A stretch of 64,000 nt of DNA from Leptidea sinapis (Eukaryota; Arthropoda; Insecta; Lepidoptera; Pieridae). Positions 11,353 to 26,300 of this stretch are shown in pieces. A program made the position numbers and the translations under genes. Location of the stretch: assembly GCF_905404315.1 (NCBI RefSeq), contig NC_066268.1, positions 11,012,001-11,076,000 on the forward strand, given 5' to 3'. Position 1 is the stretch's first letter. Each line of letters opens with the position of its first letter. Below the pieces are notes generated by a model, which searched no databases, was not told where the DNA came from, and was given only the letters and a program-made list of their open reading frames with translations.

Positions 11353-14300
11353 GAATTGCTGTTCGTTAGTCTCGCTAAAACTCGAAAACGCCCGGACCGA
11401 TTTGGATAATTTTGGTCAGCTAGTATTATTAAATAAACGTTTCATGTCTTTTTTTTTATACGGAACATCTAAATTAAGATAATAATATATTAAAAAACTA
11501 AGGAATTTTATTTAATAAAGGTACAACATAATATAATTAGGGTTCCATGTGGGAGGCACCTTTGCACAGGATGCCGGCTAGATAATGGGCACCACAACGG
11601 CACCTATTTTTGCCGTGGAGTAGTAATGTGTAAGCATTACTGTGTTGCGGTCTGAAGGGCGCCGTAGCTAGGGAAATTACTGTTCAAATGAGACGGCGAG
11701 ATGGCGAGCGCAGTTGTTTTTCAGAATTTTTTGGGTTTTACAAGAATCCTGAGTGGCACTGCATTGTAATGGACAGGGTGTATCAATTACCATCAGCCGA
11801 ACGTCCTGCTCGTTTCGCCCCTTATTATCATAAAAAAAAAGAATGTGTTTTTTTTATACGGAAATATAATCTACTAACTGCAGACAGATATACTATTAAC
11901 ATAAGTTTGTTTGTGACGCAACCTGATGTCGGTAACGCGACCGGCTTACTGAAAATTGATACTCTTAAAGAAGTCCATGAAATGGTTAGCACACCCATAA
12001 CATTGACCAATTTCCATCAAATAATATAAAATGGCCTGAAAAGTAAAGAAGCACATATTGTAGCTTGCCTTACCAGGTTGAACTGGCTCCGGAATGAAGT
12101 GATTTAGGACGAACTGTGACGCAACTGGACGGGCGAGATGTGCTCTCTCTTGCTCGATAGCTCGCATTGGTTTCATGTCCCTCGTCGTTTAGTGTACCTA
12201 CCAGCCTAGCGAAACTCTCTAGGAAAGAAGCGATTCACTCGATTGTATAAAACGTGCAGTCATTGATAGATTGACAGATGAGGCTATAATCTTGTGAAAA
12301 AACGGAGATCCACTACGTTTTAAGCAACTGTACGCTTTCAAACCTAGCCGGATTATACTTCGTGGCCAATCGAGATACTGTAATTACTACTACTTCAACC
12401 TTATGTCAAATTAATGCACGTTTCATACTAAACTTAATTTAGATTTTTAATTAGGTAGTCCTGCCTCTTATTGCGTAGTATTTACATCCTCTTTGGTACC
12501 TACGTCCTTGGAGGGAGCAGCTGTTCCCTCCTAGACGAGAGTCATATAAATGCGCCCTACCGCCATAGGAGCGGGATGAGAGAAGAGGCAACAGACTCAG
12601 CAAATGTCAATCGCAATTCACGGCGCTCCGCTCGGGACGATTTGAGATTGAAAATTGTCGAGGATAAAAAAAGATGAAATTTTACGAGAAGTTTTAATAG
12701 ATTTTGAAAAGAAGCGCGCAGAGGAAGCTATTTCATTTTTTTTTTCTTTTTTATTCCGTTAAAATAAAATTACCTCACGTCCATATAATAACTAAAATAA
12801 TAACTTTATTTCTCACCAACAACCAAAATCACAATACAACGAAAGCTTAAAAAAATACAGGGGTTTGGTCTTGGATCGCTGGTGCTTGTGGTAGGTAATA
12901 AATCAAAGAATAAATGTGTGTGTGTGTGTGTGTGTTTTTGTGTGCGTGCGTGCGTGCGTGTGAGTGAGAAAGAGATTGAGAGGTGCGGAACCATGCGTGT
13001 GATAGGTGCGTGTATATGGTGTTCTTGGTTCATAGGTGTGCTAACCATTAAATCCAATAACATATAACCAATGTGAAATACTCACATTTTAAAAAATTAC
13101 GACTAAAATAATATAGTATTCTTTATCTGCCCCCTCTGTATTGATTCCTCTCTACGCACGTAGGCATGTCAACGTGTCCAATGCACTTTCTTTTACGATT
13201 ATGAAACGGGTATGGTAATAGTGGAATTAATTGGACGGATAAGTATATTTTAATGGTCAGAGACTGCTAATGGCTGTCACTAATGATTTAAATCAAGTTT
13301 ATCTGTTTATACACGCGGGCAGCCCACTGTAGACTACTCTGTTATGCCGTTATCTGTATAACTAAATTTATTTCTATAAAATTTCGATGTTATCTTAATT
13401 TTCTGCACGTTACTGCGTATATTTTACCGTACAGAGCAGCGGTTGATTGTTTTATTGATTTATTCCCGCTGGGTTTCATGCATTTTTCTGGTGTAGTTCT
13501 ACTTGAGTGCACTTAGTCTTCTGAAATGATTGATTATGACGGATACACATTTCAAATGGTTGTATTTACTACTACTACGAGGCTACTTTGCAACCTCAAC
13601 AGCGCCTATTACTGCCTTGAAGCAGCAATGTGTAAGCATTATTGTGCTTCGGTCTGCAGGGCGCCGTAGCTAGTGAAATTACTGGGCAAATGAGACTTAA
13701 CATCTTATGTGTCAAGGTGACGAGCGCAACTGTAGTGCCGCTCATAATGCCAGATTTGTGTATGTCAGTTATTTTCGGCTCTTCGCTATGGGGTCATGGA
13801 GGTAGGTAGGCCTTTAATCTGTCTGGCCACGAATCTGTGGATTTACGCTCTGTTTTTATGGAAAATATAGTCACTGCTTGTTCTACAGATTTCTTAAGCG
13901 ACCCAATATCGACGCGTTGATTAGAGCTCTTTTAAAGTCTGGAACATTGACTTCCAGCCAATCTTGGCCAGTTCCTCGTGAGGTCTTGCTACTAGGTTTA
14001 TTTTTACGAAGCTAAAGGTTTCACGAAAGGTTTCACAACTACAGGCCTATTGTTATTACCTCCCTGCTCTCCAAAATCATGGAGAGCATAATTAGCCGTC
14101 AGCTCTTGGTATACCTAGAGGGTCACCAGTTGATCAACGACCGACAATACGGGTTTCGCCATGGTCGGTCGGCAGGTGATCTTCTGGTATACCTAACACA
14201 TAGATGGGCTGCGGCTATTGAAAGCAAGGGGGAAGGCCTGGCAGTTAGCCTGGATATAGCGAAGGCCTTTGATCGTGTATGGCATAAGGCGCTCCTCTCT

Positions 14301-17300
14301 AAACTTCCATCATTTGGGCTTCCCGAGAGCTTGTGCAAGTGGACCTCCAGCTTCCTCACTGGGCGCAGCATACAGGTCGTTGTCGACGGACATTGCTCGA
14401 ACCCGAAGCCCGTGAATGCTGGAGTGCCCCAAGGCTGTGTGCTATCTCCTACGCTGTTTCTTCTGCATATCAATGATATGTTGGACACCTCCAACATTCA
14501 TTGCTATGCAGATGACAGCACTGGTGATGCCGTATACACGGGCCATGCACGTCTCTCTCGGCAAATCGTCGACCAGTGCCGGGAGAAACTTGTGTCTTCT
14601 ATCGAGTCCTCTCTTGAGAAAGTCGCGGAATGGGGTAAATTGAACCTTGTCCAATTTAACCCCCAGAAGTCTCAAGTTTGCGCGTTTACCACTAAAAAAA
14701 ACCCCATTTGTCGCATCACCGCTCTTCGACAACACTTCCCTAAAAGCCTCGCCTAGTATCGGAATACTGGGTCTCGAAATCTCGAGCGATTGCCAATTCC
14801 GTGGCCATCTGGAGGGCAAAGCCAAATTGGCTTCAAAGAAACTGGGCGTCATTAATAGAGCACGGCAATACTTCAAGCCGGCCCACATTCTAGCGCTGTA
14901 CAAAGCGCAGGTCCGGCCACACATGGAGTATTGCTGTCATCTCTGGTCTGGCGCACCCCAGTATCAGCTTGAACCATTTGACCGCGTGCAACGCAGAGCA
15001 GCGCGAATTGTCGTGGACACAGTACTCTGTGAACGGCTGGATCACTTGGCGTAGCGTAGAGACGTCGCTTCATTGTGTGTCTTCTACCGCATTTATCACG
15101 GGGAGTGTTCCGAAGAGCTGTTTTACCTAATTCCTGCCGCCGAATTCCACCTTCGCACGACACGCCACAAGTTAGGATATCATCCTCACCATCTGGATGT
15201 GTGGCGGTCCTCCACAGTGCGGTTTACAAGGAGCTTTCTTCCACGTACTACAAAGCTGTGGAATGAACTTCCTTGTGCGGTGTTTCCGGGACGATACGAC
15301 ATGGGTACCTTCAAAAAAAGCGCGTACACCTTCCTTAAAGGCCGGCAACGCTCCTGAGATTCCTCTGGTGTTGCAAGAGAGTATGGGCGGCGGTGATCAC
15401 TTAACAACAGGTGACCCGTACGCTCGTTTGTCCTCCTATTCCATAAAAAAAAAAAAATACACATTGACAGAACGCTGCGCGCGCGCCAAAATAGTACAAT
15501 ATACGACTGATATGAGGCTTGTGCAGTGTATTGAAAATGACCGACTACTCTATACGCACTTTGTGCAAGGCAATCACAATTGTGTTTTTTTTAAATACCT
15601 CAGCCTTGAAAAAATTGATGTAAAGCGGGATAATGATCGAGGTTTTTAAGGGCGTTCCAAATTATAATTATTAGGTAAATAAAAATAAAATTTAATTTTT
15701 TTAAGTTCTACCAATATTTATGGCCAGACTAGTTGTTATAGTTTATTGTTTTTGCTCAAATAGAAGACATTTATAGCTACAACAAGAAGAAGCAAATAAT
15801 TTCTGACTATTTTTAGTGGGCTTCATAAAGTACTAAATAGAGGCGTGTTTATACACTTTTATAATATAATCTCTGCCTTTGATTAGATTTCTATAAAGAA
15901 TTTTTAAAGGTTTATTTAAAATGGCTCTGCTGTAAATATGAATTAATTCCAGCCACGTATAGAGTATTGCTGTAATCTCTGGTCTGGTGCACCCAAGTAT
16001 AAGCTTGAACCATTTGGCTGTGTCGACGTCGCTTCATTGTGTTTTAATACCGTATTTATCAGTTATTGTTCCTCTAAAGCTGTTTGACCTAATCCGTGCC
16101 GCCAAAATCCACTATTACACGGCACGCTATATAAATAAATATATAGACACGCTACGAACTTGGATATCATCCTCACCATCTGGATGTGAGGTGTTCCTCT
16201 GCGAATTTCAAGGAAAATTCTTCCACCTACGATCAAATTATGGAATGAGCTGCCTTGCGAGGTGTTTTCAGGACGATACGACATATTATGTGCTCTTTGT
16301 AAAAGCACCCACACTTTTCTATAAGGCCATCAACGCTTCGGTGTTATTGCAGTGAATATGGGCGGCGCTGATCGCTTAATATTAGGTGACCCGTACGCTT
16401 ATTTGCCCTCCTCTTTCATGAAAAATGTAATAAATATATGTAGATCGTTCGTGTCGCACATTAGAGGTTGTTGAGTTTTGTTATCTAGAAATGATATATT
16501 ATGTAGTTGTTGAACGAGCAACAGTCGTTGACTTTATCAATTTACTTCGTTTGCGTTATTTACATTTTCGCGTTTTATAATTGGTATTATGATTGGCGGT
16601 GGGACAGCGGAACAAGTGAAAGAGGTGTTGTATATTTGGGAAGTTTGTTTACTGGAGAGGGGAAGCGTGAAGGTGATGGTATGGTATAGGGGCTCCTGTT
16701 ACATCCACAAATAATCCTCTAGTATGGGTCCATTTTGCGTGCAGTATTAGCCATTTACTCTAACCAGCCAAGCTTCTTCCTGAAGTTCAGAAAAACGCCT
16801 GGGGTGTTCGCCTTCTTGGAGACTTCCTGGAGCGACCTCGTATTAGTTGAGGTTTTTGGCCGTTGGTTGGCCACCCCCGCACATTCCAGGATTTCGCGAG
16901 TGAACGTTTCGTCCTCGGCTAGACAGCCTCTGCACTTAGGACTGTCCGTTACGATTGTGAAATGGTGTTTGTTTAGTGATGTGTGACCCGTTAGTGTCGA
17001 CCATTATACGGATGGTCATGTCTGTTGATGCTGAGAAGTCTACGTGTCGGTTTGGGTGATAGTGCAGGTATCTTTCTTTCGACTGTCTACAGCTTGAGAC
17101 ATTCATCCATCGGGTGCGTGAAGGTGATATTGTAAGGAGATTGTTTCCAACAAGGATACGTCCCTTAGGCTGTTCACAATTACGTGTTGGTTCTTTTACT
17201 TACTGCTTAATGGTGAATATTGAGTATGCCAGAAGAAAATAAGCCGAAAAGAAGTAACTTTAAAAGACAGATTAAGAATAAGTATTGAGAGAGATTCGTA

Positions 17301-20300
17301 GAGTAAAAGAACATTGATAAGGAAATGTCGGGGTGGTTTGAACTTTGATCATGTACAAAAGATGGATTTTTGAAAGATTGACTCCGCAAATAAATAGAAT
17401 AATAATAAAATGATTTTATGTATGTATAACTGGAATGGATAATATCGGTGTCGAAAACGTGCCGCCAAACTATAAATGTTACCAAATTAAATGTGGTCTT
17501 CGATCTTACTTCACAAAACATATTAAGTTTGTAAGTAGCGTTCTGAGAACACTCGACGAAGACGTCGTCCATCTAAATATGGAGCGATCATCCTAACTTG
17601 TATATTTATGTTTTTATTATGGAAACGCTAAGAGAACATATTCCCTAGACATGCTTACTCGCTAGACGCGAGGTCCGTTGTAAGCAATCATATGCGTGGA
17701 CCATAATTTTCAAATTAATATATTTTAATCGTGCAATAACTCTAGCCCGACGAGTTCAGGTTCAAGAAACTCAACGTGAATTATTTTTTAAATTCAAATT
17801 AAATTTGAATTTCAATATAATATTATGTATTTCATAAAACGCAGTTCGGCGTTCGTTCACTCCGTTTCCAAGGTTGAGGTGTTGTTTATAATGTTACTTT
17901 AGAATAACTTTTACCACACGAACTATTTAAAATATTGCACCACTTACTGTTAATAATCAGTATATATAATTTTGAATATCGAACTACGATACATTCGAAA
18001 ATCTTCCTAATTACTTCTTCACTCCGTTATATTATATAGTTGTATAGCGAAAAACTCTAAAAATATCTACTGTATATAGACAACCTGTATAGCCGAGTGG
18101 TTAGCGATCCTGCCTACTAAGCTAGAGGTCCCGGATGTTTAAACTTATTTATGTATGTTTATATGAATATAATGTATGTTTAAGTAAGTATATTGTTTTG
18201 AATATATCATTGTCTTGTAACCCATAACACAGGCTAAATATGCTTAACTTGGGGCAAGATAATTTGTGTAAAGTGTGTCAATATTATAGACAGTCTAGGC
18301 TCAGAATCGTTAATGCCTTGCGTTCTAAGGCGTGTGTGTGTGATCTTAAGAGCGTACTTAGACTTGGCTCAGACTTACGTAAAACTTAGCTGGGTGTGAT
18401 AAAACGCGAACTTACTTTTTTTTTTAATTTAACTAACATTTACTCGCCAAACGTTACGTTTATAGGCGAGATGCGCTCATTAATTTTAAACATAACCTAC
18501 TAATATCCTAATGGTATACAAACATAACACAAAATGGTTCTAAAATTAAACTTAAAGTTTAACCCCCTTATTCATAATAGTCTGATAACTTAAAGCCTTG
18601 CTAATTCTCACACTGTCTTCTTCTATTGACCTAAGTCAGAATGAGAAAAAACACTCCTAAGCGGCTGTTTAAAGTTAGCGGACCATTATGAATAAGGGGG
18701 TTATAATTTAAGATGCGAATAACTATATTATTATGATGCTTGACGTCATGTACTTTTTTCTATACTTTTTACTTAATATTATCTATAATACATTTTTAAG
18801 CTTTTTCTTAAGTAATCCAATCTTTATCTTAGGGGTCTGTCTTAACATTTCTATATTATTAAATACATACCCAATGCAAATATTCTTTTGCATTGGCTGT
18901 CTTAGCTTAAGCCACTGACCTGTATAAATACCACTGGACAAGCTGTTCCTTAAGTTTGACAGCAAATTTTTTGTGCCTATTTGTAGCGCCACTCGCGAGT
19001 GTCCAGAGCACTAATTTTGACGTATAATACAAATGGCTGCGAAAGAACGTACAATACTCTGAAGTAGTTTTGCATTTTGAATTAATTTCGTTCGTTTTCC
19101 GTTTGATTTTATACTTCAAGAATCAACGTAATAAGGTACACAATTATTTTTTGTAAATAGTTTCCCAACATCTATCTATGTTTGCTGAGGTTGTCTTCAA
19201 TAGTTTTAGTACCGCAGACTCTCGCTACATGGCCAACAGCGCCAAAATGGCGAATATAAAACAGGCACAAGAGCACTTTGAGACAGCCGCCAGTCCAGTG
19301 GTATTTAGTAGCAGCATAATTTCAGCTGCCAAATGACTATAAAAACGAAACCAAAGATTACGCTTAGCTTACACTCAGCTAAGTTTTACGTAATAAAAGT
19401 CTGAGCAACGTCTAAGTACGCTCCATAGATCTGAAGACTTAGTGTTGGCCAGTCCTAAAATATGGAGATGAAGGTCTCAGGATAGTTAAGGAAATGTTGA
19501 GGCGAGCAAATAAAGAATTAAAACAGTTAGATATCGTTATCTAGTCGATGTTGGCATTACCTGCATCGTACACCACAGCTGTTATCTGATAACACCCGAG
19601 TTCTATTTGTACCAACCATCTACGTCGTGTCTGCTGTGATTTATTTCGGCCATGAGTATTTAAATTATCGTGGACCGTGAAATTACCCCATTATTACCAT
19701 CGGTAAGGAGAGGGTGACGGTTGGCAGCTCTTCGTGGAATGGCATAAAAGACCGTTATTTTCTCAAAATTGACTCCTTTTGAATTCACTTACTATACACT
19801 ACAACCGCTTTGGAAACAAATGGCGCTCTGAGAGAAAGGAAGCGGCCCAAGAAACTCTCCCAGCATTCCTTTTAAATCAAATATGCAATATTTTAATGAC
19901 ATTGCTATTGCTATAAAATAATTTAGTTTCTATCGGATCACTTAGATATTCAGCTGTGGAGTAGTAGGATTTACGACACAGCCATTTTTTAGTAAATCAT
20001 TTAAATTTATATATAATGCCTGAACGGTGGCTGGGACTTCATTATAAAAGTGTATACCAGACCCTTAAAGCTATAATGTATCTAATGAAGCTTACAAGTA
20101 GTCCCTTATTTCTAGTATTTTAATAATGTATCCCAACCACCTTTAGTGGTGTACATAAGAGGGCCTGGTGGCACTAATCACAACCCATCGGATACTCGAA
20201 AACTCGTTGGTAACTTCGTAAAAACTGGTCTGAATTTCATTTTCAACTAAACTTTTAATTTTTAGCAGAACTAATACCAGAACAATTGTGCAGCAAAATA

Positions 20301-23300
20301 GCCCTTTTACCGTTGTGCTCTTCATGCACGCGACGGGCGCAGTAGAATGTAATCAGGGTCATATTATAGCTTTAGATCGTTTTGAGATACGTTGCGTCGT
20401 AGGTATTTTATTAGGAACTATGTACTTGATTTCATCATCAACATTTTCGTTCGTTACTCAAAAAAGGACAATATAGTTGATATATAGCCACCTGTGATAT
20501 TGAATGTTCTTGTGATATGTATCAGAAGGTTGCAACTTGCAGTTGCTTCATGAAGGTCCAGAAATGAGGCGTTGTGAAACCGTACTGTTTGTTATAAAGG
20601 ATAATTCACACTAGAGAAGATGTCAAATTATTTCTGTACTTATCTTCAATAACAATTTATTGATATTGGGTAACAATCAAGCAAACAATTCATTATTATT
20701 ACAAAAACACCTTTTTTTGGGGTAATAAAATTGTAACGCGGCAACAATACGTCATTTTTCCGATGCTTGGGATGTAAATAGGCTATATCGTAATTTTCTC
20801 ACTGCGGTCAATACTGCTGTAATATATATGGTCATTTTATGTAGATAATTCATATTAAGGACCAATTTATTTATAGAGATAAATTATTCTCAGACGTTCA
20901 ACACTCATTCGACTTATAGTTGGCAGGTGTGTATCGTAAAATCATGGAATTTTATATATCAAGTAAACCAGTTTTGTTTCACGTTATATAGGCTTAACAC
21001 ATGAGCGGATTTGGTACGGCTGAACCATCGGACGTAGTCTGGTAGTGGACCATATACGATGGTATGTCGCATGGTCCATTGCACAAAATTATTATTATTA
21101 TTACTGTCCGGACTGTACCGAGTGCGACGCTGGACCAATTGGTGCGAAGTTTCCACCGGACTGTTAGATGGTCCTGCCGTACCAAATCTGACCATGTGTT
21201 TAGTCTATTAGGATTCGATATAGAATGGTTGTGTGCATGTAATAGCATTGCAAAGTGAAGTAGTACTTGAGTTGCGAACACGTCTGTGGCGGCCCTTACC
21301 GGCTTATCATCTCGTGTACTCGTCACTTAGTGGCCGGCTAACTTGGCCGCGACCTCGACACGGAGGCGCGTCCAATACGTGTCGCGTGTCCGCCGTTTCA
21401 CAATGCATTGAGAATTGGGCGCAATTGGCGAGAGATTTGCCGACTTGAACCTTCTTCTATTCAAACTACCCATACTTTGTACGAAATCTAAGAAGAATAT
21501 TTTTTTATGAAAATAAGGGACGAGACAAGCAGCACGTTCAGCTGATGGTAATTGATACGCCCCATTAAAATGTAGTGCCGCTTAGGATTCTTGTAAAACC
21601 CAAAAACTGAGCGGTACTACAATTGCGCTCGTCACCTTGAGACACAACGGCATAGCAGCCGAACGGTCGCCAACGAAGTTATGACGATGCAAAATTTGCT
21701 GCATGCACACACAGTATAGAATTTAAAAATCTATATTTACCACGATTCGAGGATTTATCAGTTTACCAATATTTTAATGCAATTGCTTGCACTTGGGAAA
21801 TTTCTCGTGATTCTAGGTAATTACTTGATACCTTAATTATTCCTATTGATGTTAAAAGACAACAGTGTGATTCTTAAATAATTATTTGCTGGATCAAATC
21901 CATAATTATCTTGTTATCAATGCGACTTTGACTAACTTTGAGGTTAACTTTACAAGGTTACATTGAAATACAACCAACGGCTTGAATATACAAATAGTTC
22001 CAAAATAATTGTATCTGAAGGTGTATAAAGTAATTGAAGACACCATATCGAAACTATGCGGATTTGTTTTAAACATGTTTTTTACTAGTTTTGCCAACAA
22101 TGTAGTGGATATTGATTTTGGCCCGCGCTATTTATGGATTTTGGCGTATTATGCTGATCAATACTTTCGATGTATCACTTAGGTTATATCAAGATTCCAT
22201 CGACTTTGCGGTTTGTTTAGAAAAGGTCTCTTAGCCTTAGATAGATTTTGCTCAACTGAGCTGAGCGTAATATTTGATTCCGTTTTTATGGTCATTTGAC
22301 CGCTGAAATTATGCTTCGATTAATTAAATTAATTAAGATAAGACAGCCCAATGCAAAAGTAAAGTTCGCGTTTTATCACACTTAGCTAAACAATTTATGT
22401 TTTAAACCCCCACTTCTAGGATTAATACACAAATAAAATTTGAAAAACAAAATTTTATGAACGATGCGGGACTCGAACCCACGACCTCCGATGTTCCGTG
22501 CCGGTGCTCTAACCAACGTATCGTTATAAAATCTTGTAAGCTTTGTTCAACTCTCAGGTTGTGGCTTCATCTACAGGATCTACTTTACAGTTGATAACCT
22601 GCTGAACCCCAAAAAACATAACAAATTGTTTAGATTTACAAGAGCGACATCTCAAGTCAATTTCCTAATATACAAATATTAGGCACATATATACACTGGC
22701 ACGGAACGTCAGAGGTCGTGTGTTCGAGTCCAGCATCGTTCATAAAAATCTTGTTTTTCAAATTTTATTTGTGTACGCTTAGCTAAGTTTTACGTAAGTG
22801 TACGTACGATCTATAGATCTCAACCTTAGTGTCAGTTGAATATTGCAGTTGAAAATCACACCCTTTCTCATCATTGGCTTCGATTTCCGTTTGCGGCACG
22901 CGTCTGAAGAGTTCTGATCAATTATGTGTAAACATTACTGTGTTTCGGTCTGAAGGGAGCGGTAGCTGGTGAATTACTGGGCAAATGAGACTTAACATCT
23001 TATGTATGTCGCAAGGTGACGAGGGCAATTGTAGTGCCGCTCAGAATTTTTAAGTTTTTCAAGAATCCTGAGCGACACTGCATTCTAACGGGCAGGACAT
23101 ATCAATTACCATCAGCTGAACGTCCTGCTCGTCTCGTCCCTTTTTTTTCGTTTTTTTTTATAAGAAATAATATTGTTATCATAACTTTCACACCCATACT
23201 AAACACCACTGAAATTTTCGGAATAGCAACCGCGCTGGATAGCAAATCTGCATAATGTATGCAGATTACTAGTGCCAAGACGACAAGTGAACGATGCGTG

Positions 23301-26300
23301 ATGTCTTGTTTGATTCGTTAGCCCCCGTACTACCTGATAGATTTATTATGCGTAAGTGATTGCAACAGCCAGTAATCCTCGCAGAACATGCAGTCTATTT
23401 ATATTATGTAACGGTACAGCGGCGGGTGCGTGAGGCGACTGCCACCAATCATATTACACGCATGTAAGTCTTCGAGTTCAAGGCTGCGTGGTGATCGGCT
23501 GCCCGTCAGCCAGCCGCCAGGATCGATCGCCGTGTCGGCTGGCTTGAGCTGACGTCACTCGGATCATTACGTGCACTACCTAATTACTACATAACTAGAT
23601 TTTCTCCCACTTAGTGCTCTATTCCTATATTCAAGTTAGAATATTTTCATTACCATAATCAATGACGTTGCTTTTTTGGTAATGCCATGAAAGTGTATGG
23701 ACTATTCTCTCTTCGTTGGCGCTTAGGAGAGAACTGTTGCCCAGACCTGGGAGGCACTGATGTAATCACAATCGCGTTTCAATATTTAGATATTTGAAAT
23801 CAATTGTACAAACGGTCTTACGCTAAAAGAAAGGATCGTGAGGAAACCTACACACATTTACGAAGAAATTTATAAACCTTTTAAATTTATAAATTTTACC
23901 AGTGGGAGGCTCCTATGCACAGGATGCCGGCTCGATTATGGGTACCACAACGGCGCCTCTTTCTGCCGTGAAGCGGTAATGTGTAAGCATTGCTGTGTTT
24001 CGGTCTGAAGGGCGCCGTAGCTAGTGACATTACTGGGCAAATGAGACTTAAGATCTTACGTGTCATGGTGACGAGCGCAATTGTAGTGCCGCTCAGAATA
24101 TTTGGGTTATACAAGAATCCCGAGCGGCACTACATTGTAATGGGCAGGGCGTATCAATTACCATCAGCTGAACGTGCTGCTCGTCTCGTCCCTTATTTTA
24201 ATAAAAAAAAAGTGCTTGAAGTTGACTAGCCCGCACTGAGCCTATAGTGGTCTGTACCTGTTCCTAGTGGGAGGTTGCTAGCCAGATGGGATACCGGCAC
24301 TATCTATTGTTTTACACTCTAGTTTTTGGAAAGACTAGGCTACTCACACTAATAGTAAGCGAAATGCAGCGCCCCGGACGGTCACTCACATTTTTTTAGT
24401 TTTTAAGAATCTCGTGCGGCACTGGCCACTGCTGGTCAGTACTGCCAAATGGTCATCTCGTCACTTTTCATCAAAAACAAACACCCTGATGGAAAGTAAT
24501 CGCCGTGGCCGCCCTTTCAAAAAGTTCTACACTTTGTTCTTGATGTTACCAACTGCAAAGTGATCTTGAACAGTTTGTACTTTAAGGAAGGTCGCTTTAG
24601 AAACGCATTGTGAATGAACGCCACATTGTCAGGTCGACATAGCGGTGGTATGTGGTACGCAAAACCATTCACAGTGTACGTTAGTGCCATATAGTATAAC
24701 ATTTCTTTAATTTGTGATAATTCCATGGTAATAAGGTCATAAGAAAGTCCCTTATGGACTACTAATAAACAATTCGTTTTCATTGGCTTGTAATATTTTA
24801 AAATAAACAGTTCTAAAAGTCTTAAGACCAAACCTGTCAGCATGAACACAATATAATATTTCTAGATATACTAACAGATATGTATATATCGTAAAACAGC
24901 ACGTTGAGATTTTTTTTTCCAGAATACTTAGTCTTGTGTTCTATAACTATGGGTACTAAACCTAAACACTAATAGAATTTTTCTCGGTTTGCTTATATTA
25001 TGACTGTTTGTATTCTCAAAAGCTAGCGAATAGATTTTATTCAAATTTTGCACAAAAATAACAAGACGTCGGCACAATATATAGGGTAACAGTATCACGC
25101 TACAAGCAGACATATAGTATAGTATATTTGCTGTTAATAGCGTACGCGCGGACGACGTCGCGGGCTGCAGCTAGTTAGATGTAAAGAAAAAGTATTGGCA
25201 CAAAATGTTAAGAATTATTCTAGACATATGCGATATAACTAATTTGTTATGGTAAATATGGTTCTCCTAAATATCATTCTAATTTCAACGCACAATATGA
25301 AAGAAGGACGCGTCAGAAAATAGTTATCTTGATATGCCATCGATTGTACCTACCTCTATCTGTTGGCAAATTTGATCTCAGCAGTGAAAAAAAAATATGG
25401 TGACGCAGCCCCAGTACTTCTGCTGTTATCTCGTTCGACCGATAGATTATTTACTGGGGCAACATTCGCTGAAAGGACAAAGCCCTTTTTAAATCTATCC
25501 GTCTGCAGTTGTTTTTGTTCTTTATTACCCAATGTTAAGATAAGTTGTACAACATTGTTTACAATACACGTCAAAAGTGTTTAAAAATAAGATATGTTTT
25601 ATGTGCGCGAGATTGTCTGAATATGTTATTCGTATTAAGATTGAAATAAAAAGTATAATTCTGTATCTCGTTTTTATGTTATTTATTTTTTTACACCAAC
25701 AATTTATTTTTGTTTTCTTTTAAAATTCATTATTCAAATTAAAATATTTTAAATTTAGAGCTCGTTTATTATGTTAAAAACTACGCTCATTTCCCCGCAA
25801 TTTCACATTTTTTTAACCTTAATATTAAATCACAATAATGGATTGGGGACTGGGGTCTTAAAGAAACCAATTCCAGTTATTTGATTGTATTGCACAAAGT
25901 GTTAGTGTGGTATGGAGCCGTCATTCATTTTAAAGACACTTCAAAGGTATCATTTTTAGGTTATATGTTCGTAAATCGTACTATCTAACAATAGATATAC
26001 CAACACCATGCTCTGTCGAAGACCATAAAAGATCGTTGTGGTCGCGTGCTCAGAGAATAAATAAATAGGCTGTAAACATTCCTTATTAAAATAAGGAAAC
26101 AAAAATTTTACCGCGAGGGTTGAAGATTTCAAAGAATCAAAGAAGAGCTGAAGCTTGGTGATTATGCTAACGACCACTTATTGTTTTCAGGACACATTCG
26201 GGCGCGCCAAGAACTGGGTAAAAGAGCTACAACGGCAGGCGTCGCCGTCGATTGTGATAGCGCTCGCCGGCAATAAGAGTGACCTCGCCGCCAAGCGCAT

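Noticed and set aside
12806..13067. ORFs on both strands over the TG microsatellite
   Set aside because: Generated by the repeat (runs of His-Thr or Cys-Val).
14123..14497. ORFs opposite the reverse transcriptase (also 14442-14924, 14873-15163)
   Set aside because: Antisense shadows of the RT coding region, without motifs.
17207..17572. 121-codon minus ORF
   Set aside because: Low-complexity, AT-driven composition (many Tyr, Ser, Phe, Leu), no motif and no splice context.
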